Positions 7,894 through 17,154 of a DNA stretch of 64,000 nt are shown here, piece after piece. The DNA lies in assembly GCF_001908185.1 (NCBI RefSeq), contig NZ_LGHM01000148.1:1-64000 (forward strand). Direction: 5' to 3'. Each line of letters starts with the position of its first letter. The stretch's first letter is position 1. The notes beneath the pieces are model-generated. The model was given only the letters and a program-made list of their open reading frames with translations, was not told the origin of the DNA and did not search any database. A program made the position numbers and the translations under genes. This stretch comes from Bradyrhizobium sp. AS23.2. GTDB lineage: Bacteria; Pseudomonadota; Alphaproteobacteria; Rhizobiales; Xanthobacteraceae.

Positions 7894-9153
7894 ATGCAAA
7901 GCGATCGATCGCAATCCACCTCCCGCCGTTCGGGCCCGCTTGCCGGCCTCAAGGTCATCGATCTCACCCACGTCATGGCCGGGCCGACCTGCACCTTGAT
8001 GCTCGCCGATATGGGCGCCGACGTCATCAAGATCGAGAAATGGCCGAACGGTGATGACACCCGCCATTCGGTGCCGCCGAAGATCGGCGAGGAGGCGGCA
8101 TCGTTCCTGATGATGAACCGCAACAAGCGCGGCATCGTGCTGGACCTGAAGACCGAAGGGGGCAAGGAGGTCTTGCGGCGGCTGATCGCGGACGCCGACG
8201 TGCTGGTCGAGAACTTTGCGCCGGGGGCCATGGAGCGCCTGGGCTTTGGCTACCAAGAACTCCACAAGCAGTTTCCGGCGCTGATCTACTGCTCGCTGTC
8301 GGGTTTTGGCCGCACCGGCCCCTACAAGCACCGCCGGGGCTTCGATCTGGTCGCACAGGCCATGAGCGGCATCATGAGCTTCACCGGCGAGCGTCCCGAT
8401 GGTCCGCCCGTCAAGTGCGGTCCGCCGCTGTCCGACATCACCGCCGGCCTGCTCGCGAGCATGGGCATTCTCGCGGCCTATACCCACCGCCTCAAGACCG
8501 GCGAAGGGCAGTGGGTCGAGACCTCGCTGTATGAGGCGGCCCTGGTGCAGACCTATTGGCAGTCGACGATCGCGCTGGCCGCGGGCACCGCGCCGCGCGC
8601 GATGGGCTCGGCCCATCCGCTCAACGCGCCGTATCAGGCATTCGAGGCCTCGGACGGCTGGCTTGTGGTCGGCGGTGCCAACAAGAAGCATTGGCTGTTG
8701 ATGCTGGAAGCGCTCGGTGCGAGCGAGCTTGCCTCTGATCCGCGCTTCGTTACCGGCGCCGACCGGATGGCGAACCTGAAGGAGCTCGAAGCCGTGCTGA
8801 GCGAGCGCTTCCGCACCCAGTCGCGCTCGCATTGGCTCGCAGCGCTGGACGAGAAGGGCGTGCCGTGCGGACCCGTGCACGACATGCTGGAGGCGTTGAG
8901 CGATCCGCAGACGCTGGCGCGCGAGATGGTCGTCGAGGTCGAGCACTCCACGCTCGGCCCCGTGAAGACGATCGGTCTTCCCATCAAGTTTTCGGAGACC
9001 CCAGGCAAAGTGTGCTCCGGCGCGCCGGTCTACGGTGAGCACACAAGCGAGGTGCTCGCCGAGCACGGGTTCGACCAGAAGCAGATCGAGGCGCTCGAAA
9101 AGGAAGGCGCAATCGTTACGGCCTCAGGAAGGCGCGAGGAGCGCGTCGCCTGA
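7894..9153 (+). CDS. Class III (CaiB/BaiF) CoA-transferase
   Basis: A 419-residue protein with the family start LAGLKVIDLTHVMAGPTCT, the GADVIKIE segment at about residues 43-50, NRNKRGIVLDLK, LIYCSLSGFGRTGPY and the GFDLVAQAMSG motif. These enzymes move CoA between acids, typically from succinyl-CoA or acetyl-CoA. The position normally holding the catalytic aspartate (the SLxDA motif) reads WVETSLYEAALVQ, so a glutamate stands there. Some family members share this, but it is worth noting. The gene begins nine bases after the crotonase stop and is presumably in one operon with it, activating the imported carboxylate for the next step. Confidence 0.9.
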   Translation: MQSDRSQSTSRRSGPLAGLKVIDLTHVMAGPTCTLMLADMGADVIKIEKWPNGDDTRHSVPPKIGEEAASFLMMNRNKRGIVLDLKTEGGKEVLRRLIADADVLVENFAPGAMERLGFGYQELHKQFPALIYCSLSGFGRTGPYKHRRGFDLVAQAMSGIMSFTGERPDGPPVKCGPPLSDITAGLLASMGILAAYTHRLKTGEGQWVETSLYEAALVQTYWQSTIALAAGTAPRAMGSAHPLNAPYQAFEASDGWLVVGGANKKHWLLMLEALGASELASDPRFVTGADRMANLKELEAVLSERFRTQSRSHWLAALDEKGVPCGPVHDMLEALSDPQTLAREMVVEVEHSTLGPVKTIGLPIKFSETPGKVCSGAPVYGEHTSEVLAEHGFDQKQIEALEKEGAIVTASGRREERVA

Positions 9154-9206
9154 CCGAACGTCGATACGACAAATAAAACAACACACAAAAAAGCTGGCAG
9201 GAAATC

Positions 9207-10199
9207 ATGGGTCGCACGTCAACACTTCTGCTTTCCGCAGCCGCGGCTGTGCTCGCCGGCGCGATGCCGGCGGTTGCAGCCTGGCAACCGCAAAAACCGA
9301 TCGAGTTCGTGGCCACCGCCGGGCCGGGCGGCGGGACCGACAATCTCGCGCGCGCCGTGCAGAACATCGTCACCAAGTACAAGCTGACGGAGCAGCCGAT
9401 CGTCGTCGTCAACAAGGGCGGCGGCAGCGGCGCGGAAGGCTATGTCTACGGCAAGGCGTCCGCAGGCGATCCCTACAAGGTGATCTTCGGAACATCGAAC
9501 GCCTGGCAGCAACCGCTCGTCTCCAAGGTCGCCTTCAACTACACCGACCTCACCCCGATTGCGGCGATGGCGCAGGACGAGTTCCTGCTCTGGGTCAAGC
9601 AGGACGCGCCCTACAAGACGGCAGGCGACTATCTGAAGGCGGCCGCATCGGGGGAATTCAAGATGGGCGGCGCGCAATCAAAGGACACCGACGAGGTGCT
9701 CACCCGCATGATCGAGAAGGCCGGTCACGTCAAGCTGACCTACATCCCCTTCAAGAGCGGCGCGGAGACCGCCGTGCAACTCGCCGGCGGACATCTCGAC
9801 TCCCACGTCAACAATCCCAGCGAAAGCCTCGGGCAATGGCGCGGTGGAACGCAGCGCCCGCTTTGCGTCTTCAGCCCGAAGCGGCTGCCGCAGGGCGCCA
9901 AGATCACGGCGACCGAAGGCTGGGGCGATGTTCCGACCTGCACCGAGCAGGGGCTCGACATCAAGCAATACGAGCAGCCGCGGACGGTGTGGCTGCCCGG
10001 CAAGGTCACGCCGGACCAGGCCTCGTATTACGTAGACCTCATGAAGAAGGTGCAGGCGACGGCTGAATGGAAGGACTACATCGAGAAGACCTCTCAGGTC
10101 GACACGTTCCTGACCGGTGCCGAGTTCGACAAGTTCATCAAGGAGGACCTCGAGCACGTCAAGCGGGTCGCGGGCGAGCAGGGCTGGCTGGTCAAGTGA
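9207..10199 (+). CDS. Tripartite tricarboxylate transporter substrate-binding protein (TctC/Bug family)
   Basis: The 330-residue protein has a signal peptide (hydrophobic core ending AVAAWQPQKPIEF near residue 32) followed by the Bug signature PIEFVATAGPGGGTDNLARA. The middle part (DEFLLWVKQDAPYKT, KLTYIPFKSGAETAVQLAGGHLD) is typical of these periplasmic two-lobe receptors. It should capture an organic acid and pass it to TctA/TctB, which are encoded immediately downstream. The sequence AGPGGGTDNLAR differs from citrate-type members, and TphC of terephthalate uptake is also in this family, so the ligand stays open. Confidence 0.88.
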   Translation: MGRTSTLLLSAAAAVLAGAMPAVAAWQPQKPIEFVATAGPGGGTDNLARAVQNIVTKYKLTEQPIVVVNKGGGSGAEGYVYGKASAGDPYKVIFGTSNAWQQPLVSKVAFNYTDLTPIAAMAQDEFLLWVKQDAPYKTAGDYLKAAASGEFKMGGAQSKDTDEVLTRMIEKAGHVKLTYIPFKSGAETAVQLAGGHLDSHVNNPSESLGQWRGGTQRPLCVFSPKRLPQGAKITATEGWGDVPTCTEQGLDIKQYEQPRTVWLPGKVTPDQASYYVDLMKKVQATAEWKDYIEKTSQVDTFLTGAEFDKFIKEDLEHVKRVAGEQGWLVK

Positions 10200-10255
10200 G
10201 GCGGGCAGGCACCGCGCCATGACGTCCTGTCGTCCCTCGCCACCAGGAGCCCTTG

Positions 10256-10738
10256 ATGATATCGCGCCGCGCTCTTGAACTTGCGACCGCTGTCCTCACC
10301 GGCAGCTTTGGTGTGGCAGTCGTCGTTTCCAGCCTCGACAACGGCATCGGCTGGTCGAGCGCGGGTGTGGACGCCGGCACGTTCCCGTTCTTGACCGGTG
10401 TAATCATTGTGGTCGGAAGCCTCTACAATCTGGTGCGGGGTGTGCTGCCGGCTGCAACACTCGCAAACGTTCCCATCGCGATCACGCCGATCGAGCTGCG
10501 CCGGCTTGCCGGCCTGTTCGTGCCGGCTGCGATCTTCATTGCCGCGATCCCGCTGGCCGGGATGTATCTCGCCTCGGCCCTGTACGTCTTCGCAGTGCTG
10601 GCGATCCCCAGACACCAATCCGTGCCACGTGCGCTGGCCATGGCGGCAGCAACGGCGCTGGCGCTCTACGTCGTGTTCGAGCGCATCTTCCAGGTCAGCC
10701 TGCCGCACGGCGTGCTCGCCGCGGCGCTCGGCTTCTGA
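10256..10738 (+). CDS. Tripartite tricarboxylate transporter small membrane subunit TctB
   Basis: About 160 residues with four hydrophobic segments (around residues 8-28, 38-58, 79-105 and 110-145) and the usual TctB early motif WSSAGVDAGTFPFLTGVIIV. A TTG codon directly before the ATG could also serve as start. TctB is the small membrane component that assists TctA in proton- or sodium-driven uptake of carboxylates. It is placed between the receptor gene and tctA in the order C-B-A, the common arrangement. Confidence 0.85.
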   Translation: MISRRALELATAVLTGSFGVAVVVSSLDNGIGWSSAGVDAGTFPFLTGVIIVVGSLYNLVRGVLPAATLANVPIAITPIELRRLAGLFVPAAIFIAAIPLAGMYLASALYVFAVLAIPRHQSVPRALAMAAATALALYVVFERIFQVSLPHGVLAAALGF

Positions 10739-10749
10739 CGGAGAGGCCG

Positions 10750-12289
10750 ATGGACAATCTTGGGGAGCTTTTGCACGGCTTCACCATCGCGCTCACCATG
10801 CCGCATCTGCTCCTGATGGCGGTCGGCGTGCTGCTCGGCATTCTCGTCGGCGTGCTGCCGGGGCTGGGCGCGCCGAACGGGGTGTCGCTCTTGCTGCCGC
10901 TGACCTTCGGCATGCAGCCGGTGTCTGCGATCATCCTGCTCTCCAGCATGTATTGGGGTGCGCTGTTCGGCGGCTCGGTCACCTCGATCCTGTTCAATAT
11001 TCCGGGCGAGCCGTCGTCTGTCGCGACCACCTTCGACGGCTATCCGATGGCGCGTGATGGCCGGCCGACGACGGCGCTCGCAACCGCCTTCGGCTCGGCG
11101 GCGTTCGGCGCGCTGATCGGCGTCATCCTGATTACCTTCCTCGCATCCTGGGTGGCGCAGGTCGCACTGGCCTTCGGGCCGCCGGAATATTTTGCGGTCT
11201 ATTTCCTGGCCTTTGCCAGCTTCGTCGGCATGGGCGGTGCGGCACCGATCAAGACGGTCGTGGCCCTGGCCATCGGGTTTGCGATCGCTGCGATCGGCAT
11301 CGACACCGTGTCCGGCAGCGTCCGCCTCACCATGGGAATCGACGAACTGGTCAAGGGCGTGAACTTCGTCGTCGCGGTGATGGGCCTGTTCGGAATCGGC
11401 GAGCTCCTGGTCGCCGTCGAAGAAGAGCTTCATGCCCGCGCGGTCTCATCGAGGATCGATTGGGGCGAGGTGTTTCGCGCCGTCGTTCGCCTGCCGCGGC
11501 ATGGCGTTGCGCTGCTGCGCAGCGCCGCGATCGGGTGCTGGATGGGGATCACGCCGGGCGGCCCGACCGCGGCGTCCTTCATGAGCTACGGCATTGCCCG
11601 CCGCTTCTCGCGCCGGGGCCGGTATTTCGGCACGGGGGGAGGTCGAAGGCATCATCTCGCCTGAGACGGCCGATCACGCCGCTGGCACCAGCGCCCTGCT
11701 GCCGATGCTCTCGCTCGGCATTCCCGGCTCGGCGACCGCGGCCGTCATGATGGGCGGGCTGATGATCTGGGGCCTCAATCCCGGGCCGATGCTGTTCGTC
11801 GACCAGAAGGACTTCGTCTGGGGCCTGATCGCCTCGATGTATGTCGGCAACATCGTCGCGGTTGCGCTGGTGCTGCTGACCGTGCCGGTCTTCGCCGCCT
11901 TGATGCGGATTCCATTCGTGATCATCGCGCCCCTGATCGTGATCATCTGCGTCGTCGGCGCCTATTCGGTGTCGAACTCCTATCTAGACGTGGTCATGAT
12001 GCTCGGCTTCGGGATCGTCGGCTATCTCTTCAAGAAGCTGTTCTATCCGCTGGCGCCGCTCGTGCTCGCGATCGTCATCGGCGACAAGGCCGAGGACGCG
12101 TTCCGGCAGTCGATGCTGATGTCGAAGGGATCGCTCGGCATCTTCTTTGCGAACAAGCTGGTGACGTGCCTGATCGTGGCCGGCATCGCGCTGTTGCTGC
12201 TTCCGCTCGCGTTGCAGCTCGCGCGCTTGCTGCGCAAGCCGGCGCCGCCCACCGGTGAGACGACAGCCCAGGAGAAGGCGATCATATGA
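10750..12289 (+). pseudogene. Tripartite tricarboxylate transporter large subunit TctA, frameshifted in a G6 run
   Basis: The full gene would encode a roughly 510-residue permease with about a dozen membrane segments, starting with LLLMAVGVLLGILVGVLPGLG and containing SMYWGALFGGSVTSILFNIP. The frame breaks at 11634-11639, where six G residues follow GGCAC. Removing one G rejoins FGTG to EVEGIISPETADHAAGTS, the conserved TctA continuation in the other frame. Both halves keep normal codon use and conserved motifs, so a base-calling error in the homopolymer is the simplest explanation; a recent true mutation would silence this uptake system. The end overlaps the next gene by ATGA. Confidence 0.85.
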
Positions 12290-13302
12290 CCGCAAAGCCG
12301 CTGATTGCGCTGGCGATGGGAGATCCCGCCGGCATCAGCCCGGAGCTGACCGCGAAGCTCGCGGCGCAGGACGATATCCGTGCCCGCAGCCGGCTCGTCG
12401 TGATCGGCGACCACCGCGTCTTCGACGAGGGCGCGCGGATTGCTGGCGTCAAGCCGGAGCTGCGGATGGTGGAGCAGGGCGCTGACCTCCGGGCCGCCGA
12501 TGGAGATGCGCTCTTTGTCGATCTCGGCCATCTCGATCCTGCCGATGTCGAGCGGGGAATAGCGAGCCTCGCCGGCGGACGCTTCGCGCTGGCGAATTAC
12601 CGGCACGCGCTCGAACTCGGCCGCGATGGCCGCGTCGACGCCGTCTGTTTCACCCCCTTCAACAAGCAGGCGATGCGGCTCGCCCGCGCCGAGTATGACG
12701 ACGAGATCGCGTTTTCGGCCGAGATGGTCGGTCTCAAGACCGCGGCGAGCGAATTCAACGTGCTTGGCGAGCTCTGGAATGCGCGCGTCACCTCGCACAT
12801 TCCGCTCAGGGATGTCGCTGCAAAGCTGTCCAGCGAACGCATCCACCGCGCGCTGAAGCTGACTGATGCCTGCATGCGCAACGCCGGCTTCGTCCGCCCG
12901 CGTATTGCGGTCGCGGGTCTCAATCCGCATGCCGGTGACGGCGGCAATTTCGGCCGCGAGGAGATCGACGTCATTGCGCCTGTGGTCGCGGCCGGCCAGC
13001 GCGAGGGCATCGCGGCCGAGGGGCCGTTTCCCGCCGATACCGTATTCCTGCGCGCCAAGAGCGGCGCCTTCGATGCGGTGCTGACGATGTATCACGACCA
13101 GGGCCAGATCGCGATGAAGCTGATGGGCTTCGACCGCGGCGTGACATTGCTCGGCGGCTTTCCGTTCCCGATCTGCACGCCCGCGCACGGCACCGCCTAC
13201 GACATCGCAGGACAGGGTGTCGCGTCGATCGGTGCGAGCCGCGCCGCGCTGCTGCTCGCGGCAGAGATGACCGCCCGCCGCGTCGACAGGGGCGGCGCTT
13301 GA
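12286..13302 (+). CDS. PdxA-family dehydrogenase (4-hydroxythreonine-4-phosphate dehydrogenase-like)
   Basis: A 338-residue metal- and NAD-dependent dehydrogenase. It starts PLIALAMGDPAGISPEL, and its metal-binding histidines sit in HIPLRDV, GLNPHAGDGGNFGREE and MYHDQGQIAMK, as in PdxA. The family also includes TphB, which oxidises the dihydrodiol formed from terephthalate, and PdxA2 enzymes of sugar-acid catabolism. The gene overlaps tctA by four bases and so belongs to the catabolic cluster. A role in breakdown of the imported acid is therefore more likely than vitamin B6 synthesis. Whether a true biosynthetic pdxA exists elsewhere cannot be seen here. Confidence 0.85.
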   Translation: MTAKPLIALAMGDPAGISPELTAKLAAQDDIRARSRLVVIGDHRVFDEGARIAGVKPELRMVEQGADLRAADGDALFVDLGHLDPADVERGIASLAGGRFALANYRHALELGRDGRVDAVCFTPFNKQAMRLARAEYDDEIAFSAEMVGLKTAASEFNVLGELWNARVTSHIPLRDVAAKLSSERIHRALKLTDACMRNAGFVRPRIAVAGLNPHAGDGGNFGREEIDVIAPVVAAGQREGIAAEGPFPADTVFLRAKSGAFDAVLTMYHDQGQIAMKLMGFDRGVTLLGGFPFPICTPAHGTAYDIAGQGVASIGASRAALLLAAEMTARRVDRGGA

Positions 13303-13328
13303 GCCGCCCCGTGGCATCGTGCTGAATC

Positions 13329-13535
13329 TTACCGACAGACGTGCATCAGGCCGTCTTCGCCCTTGAAGGTGGAGCCTGGGGCGCAGACGATTCCGGCGCG
13401 CGCCTTATAGTCCGGCCATCCGTTGTAGCCGTACCAGGGGCCATTCCCGTAGTAGGCCCGATGCAGATAAAACTCGTTGGTCTGGATGGGGCCGTGTTGA
13501 TTTACGTCAAGGGCACGCCGCCATCGGGGAGGCAT
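13329..13535 (-). CDS. Short protein, possibly the C-terminal remnant of a secreted protein
   Basis: Sixty-eight residues ending in PDYKARAGIVCAPGSTFKGEDGLMHVCR. The two cysteines and the tyrosine/glycine-rich stretch YYGNGPWYGYNGW resemble the tail of small exported bradyrhizobial proteins. No signal peptide is present in the frame and no ribosome-binding site precedes the ATG. It may be a truncated gene, or the true start may lie in a disrupted frame upstream. Function unknown. Confidence 0.35.
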   Translation of the reverse strand: MPPRWRRALDVNQHGPIQTNEFYLHRAYYGNGPWYGYNGWPDYKARAGIVCAPGSTFKGEDGLMHVCR

Positions 13536-13570
13536 GCGTCACTCAAGCCGCGCTACAGCAGGAGGCCTCG

Positions 13571-13702
13571 GTGCTTTTCGAACCTCACAACGAGCCAACA
13601 CGCTCGACGCACTCCAGAGCATTCGAGCGGTGGACGGGACTCGCATTCTTTCTTGGAATTATCGCGTTCGTCCTGGCCTTGGTATATGTGATTGATCTCT
13701 AA
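13571..13702 (+). CDS. 43-residue single-pass membrane protein
   Basis: A GTG start at 13571 follows CAGGAGG after five bases. The product has a polar N-terminal half of about 22 residues, then a hydrophobic helix (LAFFLGIIAFVLALVYVIDL) that ends the protein. The ribosome-binding site and clean membrane segment support translation. Small proteins of this type are common in rhizobia and are often missed. No function can be proposed. Confidence 0.5.
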   Translation: MLFEPHNEPTRSTHSRAFERWTGLAFFLGIIAFVLALVYVIDL

Positions 13703-13806
13703 GGATCGGTTGCTGGCCGTGCACGCTTGCGGCGGTTGCCTGCGCTCGATTGCTTCGTCAGCTTTGCGGCTGCCAAAGTGACCGGGACGACGCATGCTGT
13801 TGCGTC

Positions 13807-13995
13807 TCATTCATCGCGTTTCGCGACGATCTTGAGGCCCTCGGCCTCGAGCGCCCGAAGGATCACCGCGGTGAGGTGCGAGCATTCGTCGGGTTTGATC
13901 CAGCTGGGGCTTCTCCAATCGGGATCGTCTTCCCGTGGGTAGTTGACAAAAGCTGACCGAATAGCGGCGCTGATGATCTCTGTAGGATCTGGCAT
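13807..13995 (-). CDS. Conserved-looking small hypothetical protein
   Basis: Starting at ATG 13995 the protein has 62 residues, begins MPDPTEIISAAIRSAFVNYP and continues with DWRSPSWIKPDECSHLTAVI. It looks like a compact soluble alpha-helical protein. The two overlapping open frames on the other strand are its shadows. An earlier ATG at 14049 would add 18 residues with no sign of conservation. Function is unknown. Confidence 0.5.
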   Translation of the reverse strand: MPDPTEIISAAIRSAFVNYPREDDPDWRSPSWIKPDECSHLTAVILRALEAEGLKIVAKRDE

Positions 13996-14133
13996 CGGAG
14001 TTACCGCCATCGTTCTCGAGGGCACCTGGTTCGTACATCGGATAACCATCAGCGCGGCCGTTGCGCTAGATCAAGGTTCGCTGGAGTGTTTCCGAACAAC
14101 GCCAACATCGCTGACGTATCGAAGTGGCGGCAC

Positions 14134-15237
14134 CTAGACCGGACCATGCGAACCCGGCGGGATCATGTAGAGGGTCATCGCGAAAATCGCATAGATGAAA
14201 AGCAGGAGAGCGCCGATGAACCAGGCCGATCGTCCGCTATTGGTGACGAAGCTTGTCACCACGGTCGCAATCATCACCATGGTCACCGCGCCGGGCCAGA
14301 ACTGAAGATCCATGGGGTGCGGTCCGACCAAATAGCTTAGCAGCACGAGGACCGGTGCAACGAACAGCGCGATCTGAGACGCGCTTCCGAGCGCGATACT
14401 TACGCTGAGGTCGAGCCGGTTGCGACGTGCCGCGGAGAATGCCACCGCCATTTCGGCCGCTGCGCCAACCAGCGCCACGACGATGAAGCCGACGAAGGCG
14501 GGGCTCATGCCGAGCGTTTCGGCGGCCTTCTGCACCGATTCCACGAAGATCTCGCTCACGATCGCAACGAGCACGGTCACGAGCAGCAGGGTCGGAATGG
14601 CAACCCCGATCGGCAGCACCGGCCCGGCCGTTTCGCCATGATCGGCGCTGGCGAACAACTCCTTGTGCGTCTTCAGCGAGAACAGCAGGCTGAGACCGTA
14701 GGCCGCAATCAACAGGATCGCCAGGGCGAAGCTCAATCGTTGCACCGCGGTCTCCTCTCCGGGGAAGTCGAGGTCGGCGATGGCGGAGGGCGAGAGCAGG
14801 GCGATCGTCGCCATCAGCAGCAAGGCGGAATAGAGCCTGCCGCCGGCACGGTTGTACTCCTGTGTGGAGTATCTCAGCCCGCCCAGGAGCAAGGATGCGC
14901 CCAACATGAACAGCGAGTTGGTCACGATGGCGCCCGCAATGGAGGCCTTCACCAGCATATATTGACCGGCCTGCAGGGCCGCGATCGCGATGATGAGCTC
15001 GGTCAAATTGCCGAGCGTGGCATTCAACAGCCCGCCAATCGCATCCCCCGTCTTCTCGGCGATGGCCTCCGTCGCATGGCTGAGCAGGCTAGCTAGGGGA
15101 ATGATGGCAATCACGGCCAGCACGAACAGCAGCGTGTGGGCGTCCGGCATGATCCGCGCGAGAGCGATCACCACCGGCACGAAGACCAGGAGCCAGAGCA
15201 ACGGGGTATGCCGAATTTCCTTGAGCAGCAGATTCAT
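14134..15237 (-). CDS. Calcium/proton exchanger (CaCA superfamily, ChaA/Cax type)
   Basis: From ATG 15237 the protein has 367 residues and about eleven hydrophobic segments. The two family repeats are seen as GLLNATLGNLTELIIAIAAL (about residues 77-96) and VGFIVVALVGAAAEMAVAFS (about 255-274), the acidic motifs that bind Ca2+ in the exchanger. An acidic stretch between them (SLKTHKELFASADHGETAG) is the cytoplasmic loop. It exports calcium, and possibly sodium or potassium, in exchange for protons across the inner membrane. The open frame continues about 200 codons upstream of the chosen start but shows no conserved sequence there. Confidence 0.88.
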   Translation of the reverse strand: MNLLLKEIRHTPLLWLLVFVPVVIALARIMPDAHTLLFVLAVIAIIPLASLLSHATEAIAEKTGDAIGGLLNATLGNLTELIIAIAALQAGQYMLVKASIAGAIVTNSLFMLGASLLLGGLRYSTQEYNRAGGRLYSALLLMATIALLSPSAIADLDFPGEETAVQRLSFALAILLIAAYGLSLLFSLKTHKELFASADHGETAGPVLPIGVAIPTLLLVTVLVAIVSEIFVESVQKAAETLGMSPAFVGFIVVALVGAAAEMAVAFSAARRNRLDLSVSIALGSASQIALFVAPVLVLLSYLVGPHPMDLQFWPGAVTMVMIATVVTSFVTNSGRSAWFIGALLLFIYAIFAMTLYMIPPGSHGPV

Positions 15238-15591
15238 GCGCCGTCCCCTGCGGGAATGCGTCGAGGCTGCCGTGAGGGCAGGAAGCGAAGGTTGATCTAG
15301 CTCAACGGTTGCTTCCGGCCGGAGATGAAGACCGCGCCTTTGCCAAGCCCGGCGGATAGGGCGCCCGATTGGCTCGGGCGGGCGCGTGCGCCGCCCCGAC
15401 CTGATCTGGCAGCTCATCACGCCATCTGCATCGCAATTGTCTCCCCTGACTGTTTGAGATGGTGGGCGTGCATGCTCGACCGCTATCCCCTTACGCGCGG
15501 TAGCCTTGGCCGCTCTGGGAAAAACTGGAAACTTCCGCCGTCGAGGCGAGTTGCCATCTCGACGAACGTCTCTCCACGTCGGAGCCGGAAT

Positions 15592-16647
15592 ATGGTCGAC
15601 GAGGATCCGCTGCGAGTGGCGGTGAAGACCGCCTGGCCCGTTGATCGGGCCCGGCAGTTCACCAGCATTTGCCTGGTCCTGACGTTGGCCTTGGCCTTCG
15701 CCCTGGCGGCCGTGCAGGCGTTCGCAGCCGGGATGGACGCGGCCGCGATCGATTCCGCCCAGCCATCGAAGAAGACCCTCTCGAACGAGAAGCCGACTCC
15801 GGCTGGGGTGCGCCTGCAAGTTCTGCTGGATAGAGCACATTTCTCGCCTGGCGAGATCGACGGCAAGTTCGGAGAGAACGCCAGGAAGGCGCTGCGCGCC
15901 TATGCGGAAGCGCGGCAGCTGCCGAGCTCGGACGAATTGACGGAGGACGTCTGGAAGGCACTGCAGGCGGACGACCGGCCACTGACGGCGAGATACACCA
16001 TCACCGACAAGGACGTCGCTGGTCCGTTCCTGCGCATGCTTCCGTCAAAGATGGAGGACATGAAGAACATCCCGAAGCTTGGCTACACCAGCCCGCGCGA
16101 AGCATTGGCCGAGAAGTTTCATATGAGCGAGCAGCTGCTGGCGGCGCTCAACCCGGGCCACCAGTTCGATCGCGCTGGCGACACCATCGTCGTGGTCGAT
16201 ATCGCCGGCGGCGGTGCGCCCGCACAGGCCGACAGGGTCGAAGTCGACAAGCGTCGGCAGACGGTGAAGCTGTTCGACAAATCGAATTCACTGATCGGAT
16301 TTTATCCGGCGACCGTGGGAAGCGAAGAGAAGCCGTCGCCCTCGGGCACGCTGAAGGTCACGGAGATCAGCCGGAATCCGACCTATCGCTACAATCCCGC
16401 TTATCACTTCAAGGGCGTCCATGCGCGCAAGCCTTTCACGATCAAGCCGGGTCCTAACAATCCGGTTGGCAACGTCTGGATCAACCTCTCCGCCGAAGGC
16501 TACGGCATTCACGGCACGCCTTCGCCGGACAAGATCTCCAAAGCGCAGTCGCACGGCTGCGTGCGTCTCACCAATTGGGATGCCGAGCGCGTTGCAGGCA
16601 GCGTCTCGAAAGGTACGCCGGTCGCGTTCGTGGAGGGCTCGGGATGA
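15592..16647 (+). CDS. L,D-transpeptidase with peptidoglycan-binding domain
   Basis: With the ATG at 15592 the product has 351 residues. A membrane anchor or signal lies at about residues 22-45 (FTSICLVLTLALAFALAAVQ). A peptidoglycan-binding domain follows (LQVLLDRAHFSPGEIDGKFG). The YkuD catalytic domain starts at VEVDKRRQTVKLFD. The active site is visible as YGIHGTPSPDKI followed by SHGCVRLTNWDA, with His and Cys in place. Such enzymes make 3-3 cross-links or attach proteins to peptidoglycan in the periplasm. Upstream ATGs at 15325 and 15472 are in frame but add unlikely sequence. The gene is divergent from the calcium exchanger. Confidence 0.9.
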   Translation: MVDEDPLRVAVKTAWPVDRARQFTSICLVLTLALAFALAAVQAFAAGMDAAAIDSAQPSKKTLSNEKPTPAGVRLQVLLDRAHFSPGEIDGKFGENARKALRAYAEARQLPSSDELTEDVWKALQADDRPLTARYTITDKDVAGPFLRMLPSKMEDMKNIPKLGYTSPREALAEKFHMSEQLLAALNPGHQFDRAGDTIVVVDIAGGGAPAQADRVEVDKRRQTVKLFDKSNSLIGFYPATVGSEEKPSPSGTLKVTEISRNPTYRYNPAYHFKGVHARKPFTIKPGPNNPVGNVWINLSAEGYGIHGTPSPDKISKAQSHGCVRLTNWDAERVAGSVSKGTPVAFVEGSG

Positions 16648-16687
16648 CGTGAGGCCTTGATGCAGCGCTGCCCCCGTCGATCCGGCG

Positions 16688-17104
16688 TTACTTCACGATG
16701 GGCGTGGTCAGCTCTTTATCTGCTGTATCCACGACGAAGACGGCAAGCAGCTTCGCAGGCTCGGTATCGCTGGCATTGGCGCTGACGGCATGGCGGTCGC
16801 CGGGCTTTTCAAAGAAGTTCTCTCCCTTGTGAAAGACCTTGGCGGGACCGTCATTGACCTGACTGCGGATCGCTCCTTCCAGGACCGTGGCGTATATGAA
16901 GGCGGAGGGCGCGTGGATGTGGGCCGGTGAGGAGCCTCCGGGACCATACTCGACCAGCACGCCCTTCATGCTCTTGCCCGGGGCGTTCGGCAGCGCCTGG
17001 TCGAACACGACCGTCACCTTGGCCAATGGTGCTGCCGTCTCGGCTGCATGGGCCGTCAGGAAAGATGCGGCATAAACCGCCGTTGCGATCAGCAATCTGC
17101 GCAT
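16688..17104 (-). CDS. Secreted cupin-domain protein
   Basis: A 138-residue protein from ATG 17104. A signal peptide (LLIATAVYAASFLTAHAAET) precedes one cupin barrel. The barrel carries VEYGPGGSSPAHIHAPSAF, with the first metal-binding histidines, and FFEKPGDRHAVSANAS. It is a paralogue in layout of the exported cupin at 25554-26057, which shares the order YGPGG, H-x-H, GEIRSQ-like strand, FFE-PG-H and AVFV. It converges with the L,D-transpeptidase gene and is 3' adjacent to the NmrA-like gene on the same strand. Enzyme activity is unknown. Confidence 0.8.
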   Translation of the reverse strand: MRRLLIATAVYAASFLTAHAAETAAPLAKVTVVFDQALPNAPGKSMKGVLVEYGPGGSSPAHIHAPSAFIYATVLEGAIRSQVNDGPAKVFHKGENFFEKPGDRHAVSANASDTEPAKLLAVFVVDTADKELTTPIVK

Positions 17105-17154
17105 GGGATTCCCTTCATCGCCGTGGTTGTCGTGATTGCGGGACTGACGGGCCC

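Noticed and set aside
6769..9066. Long minus-strand open frame opposite the crotonase and CoA-transferase genes
   Set aside because: It is an antisense shadow produced by high-GC codon use. Its sequence is rich in Arg, Gly and His without any family motif, while the plus-strand genes carry clear motifs.
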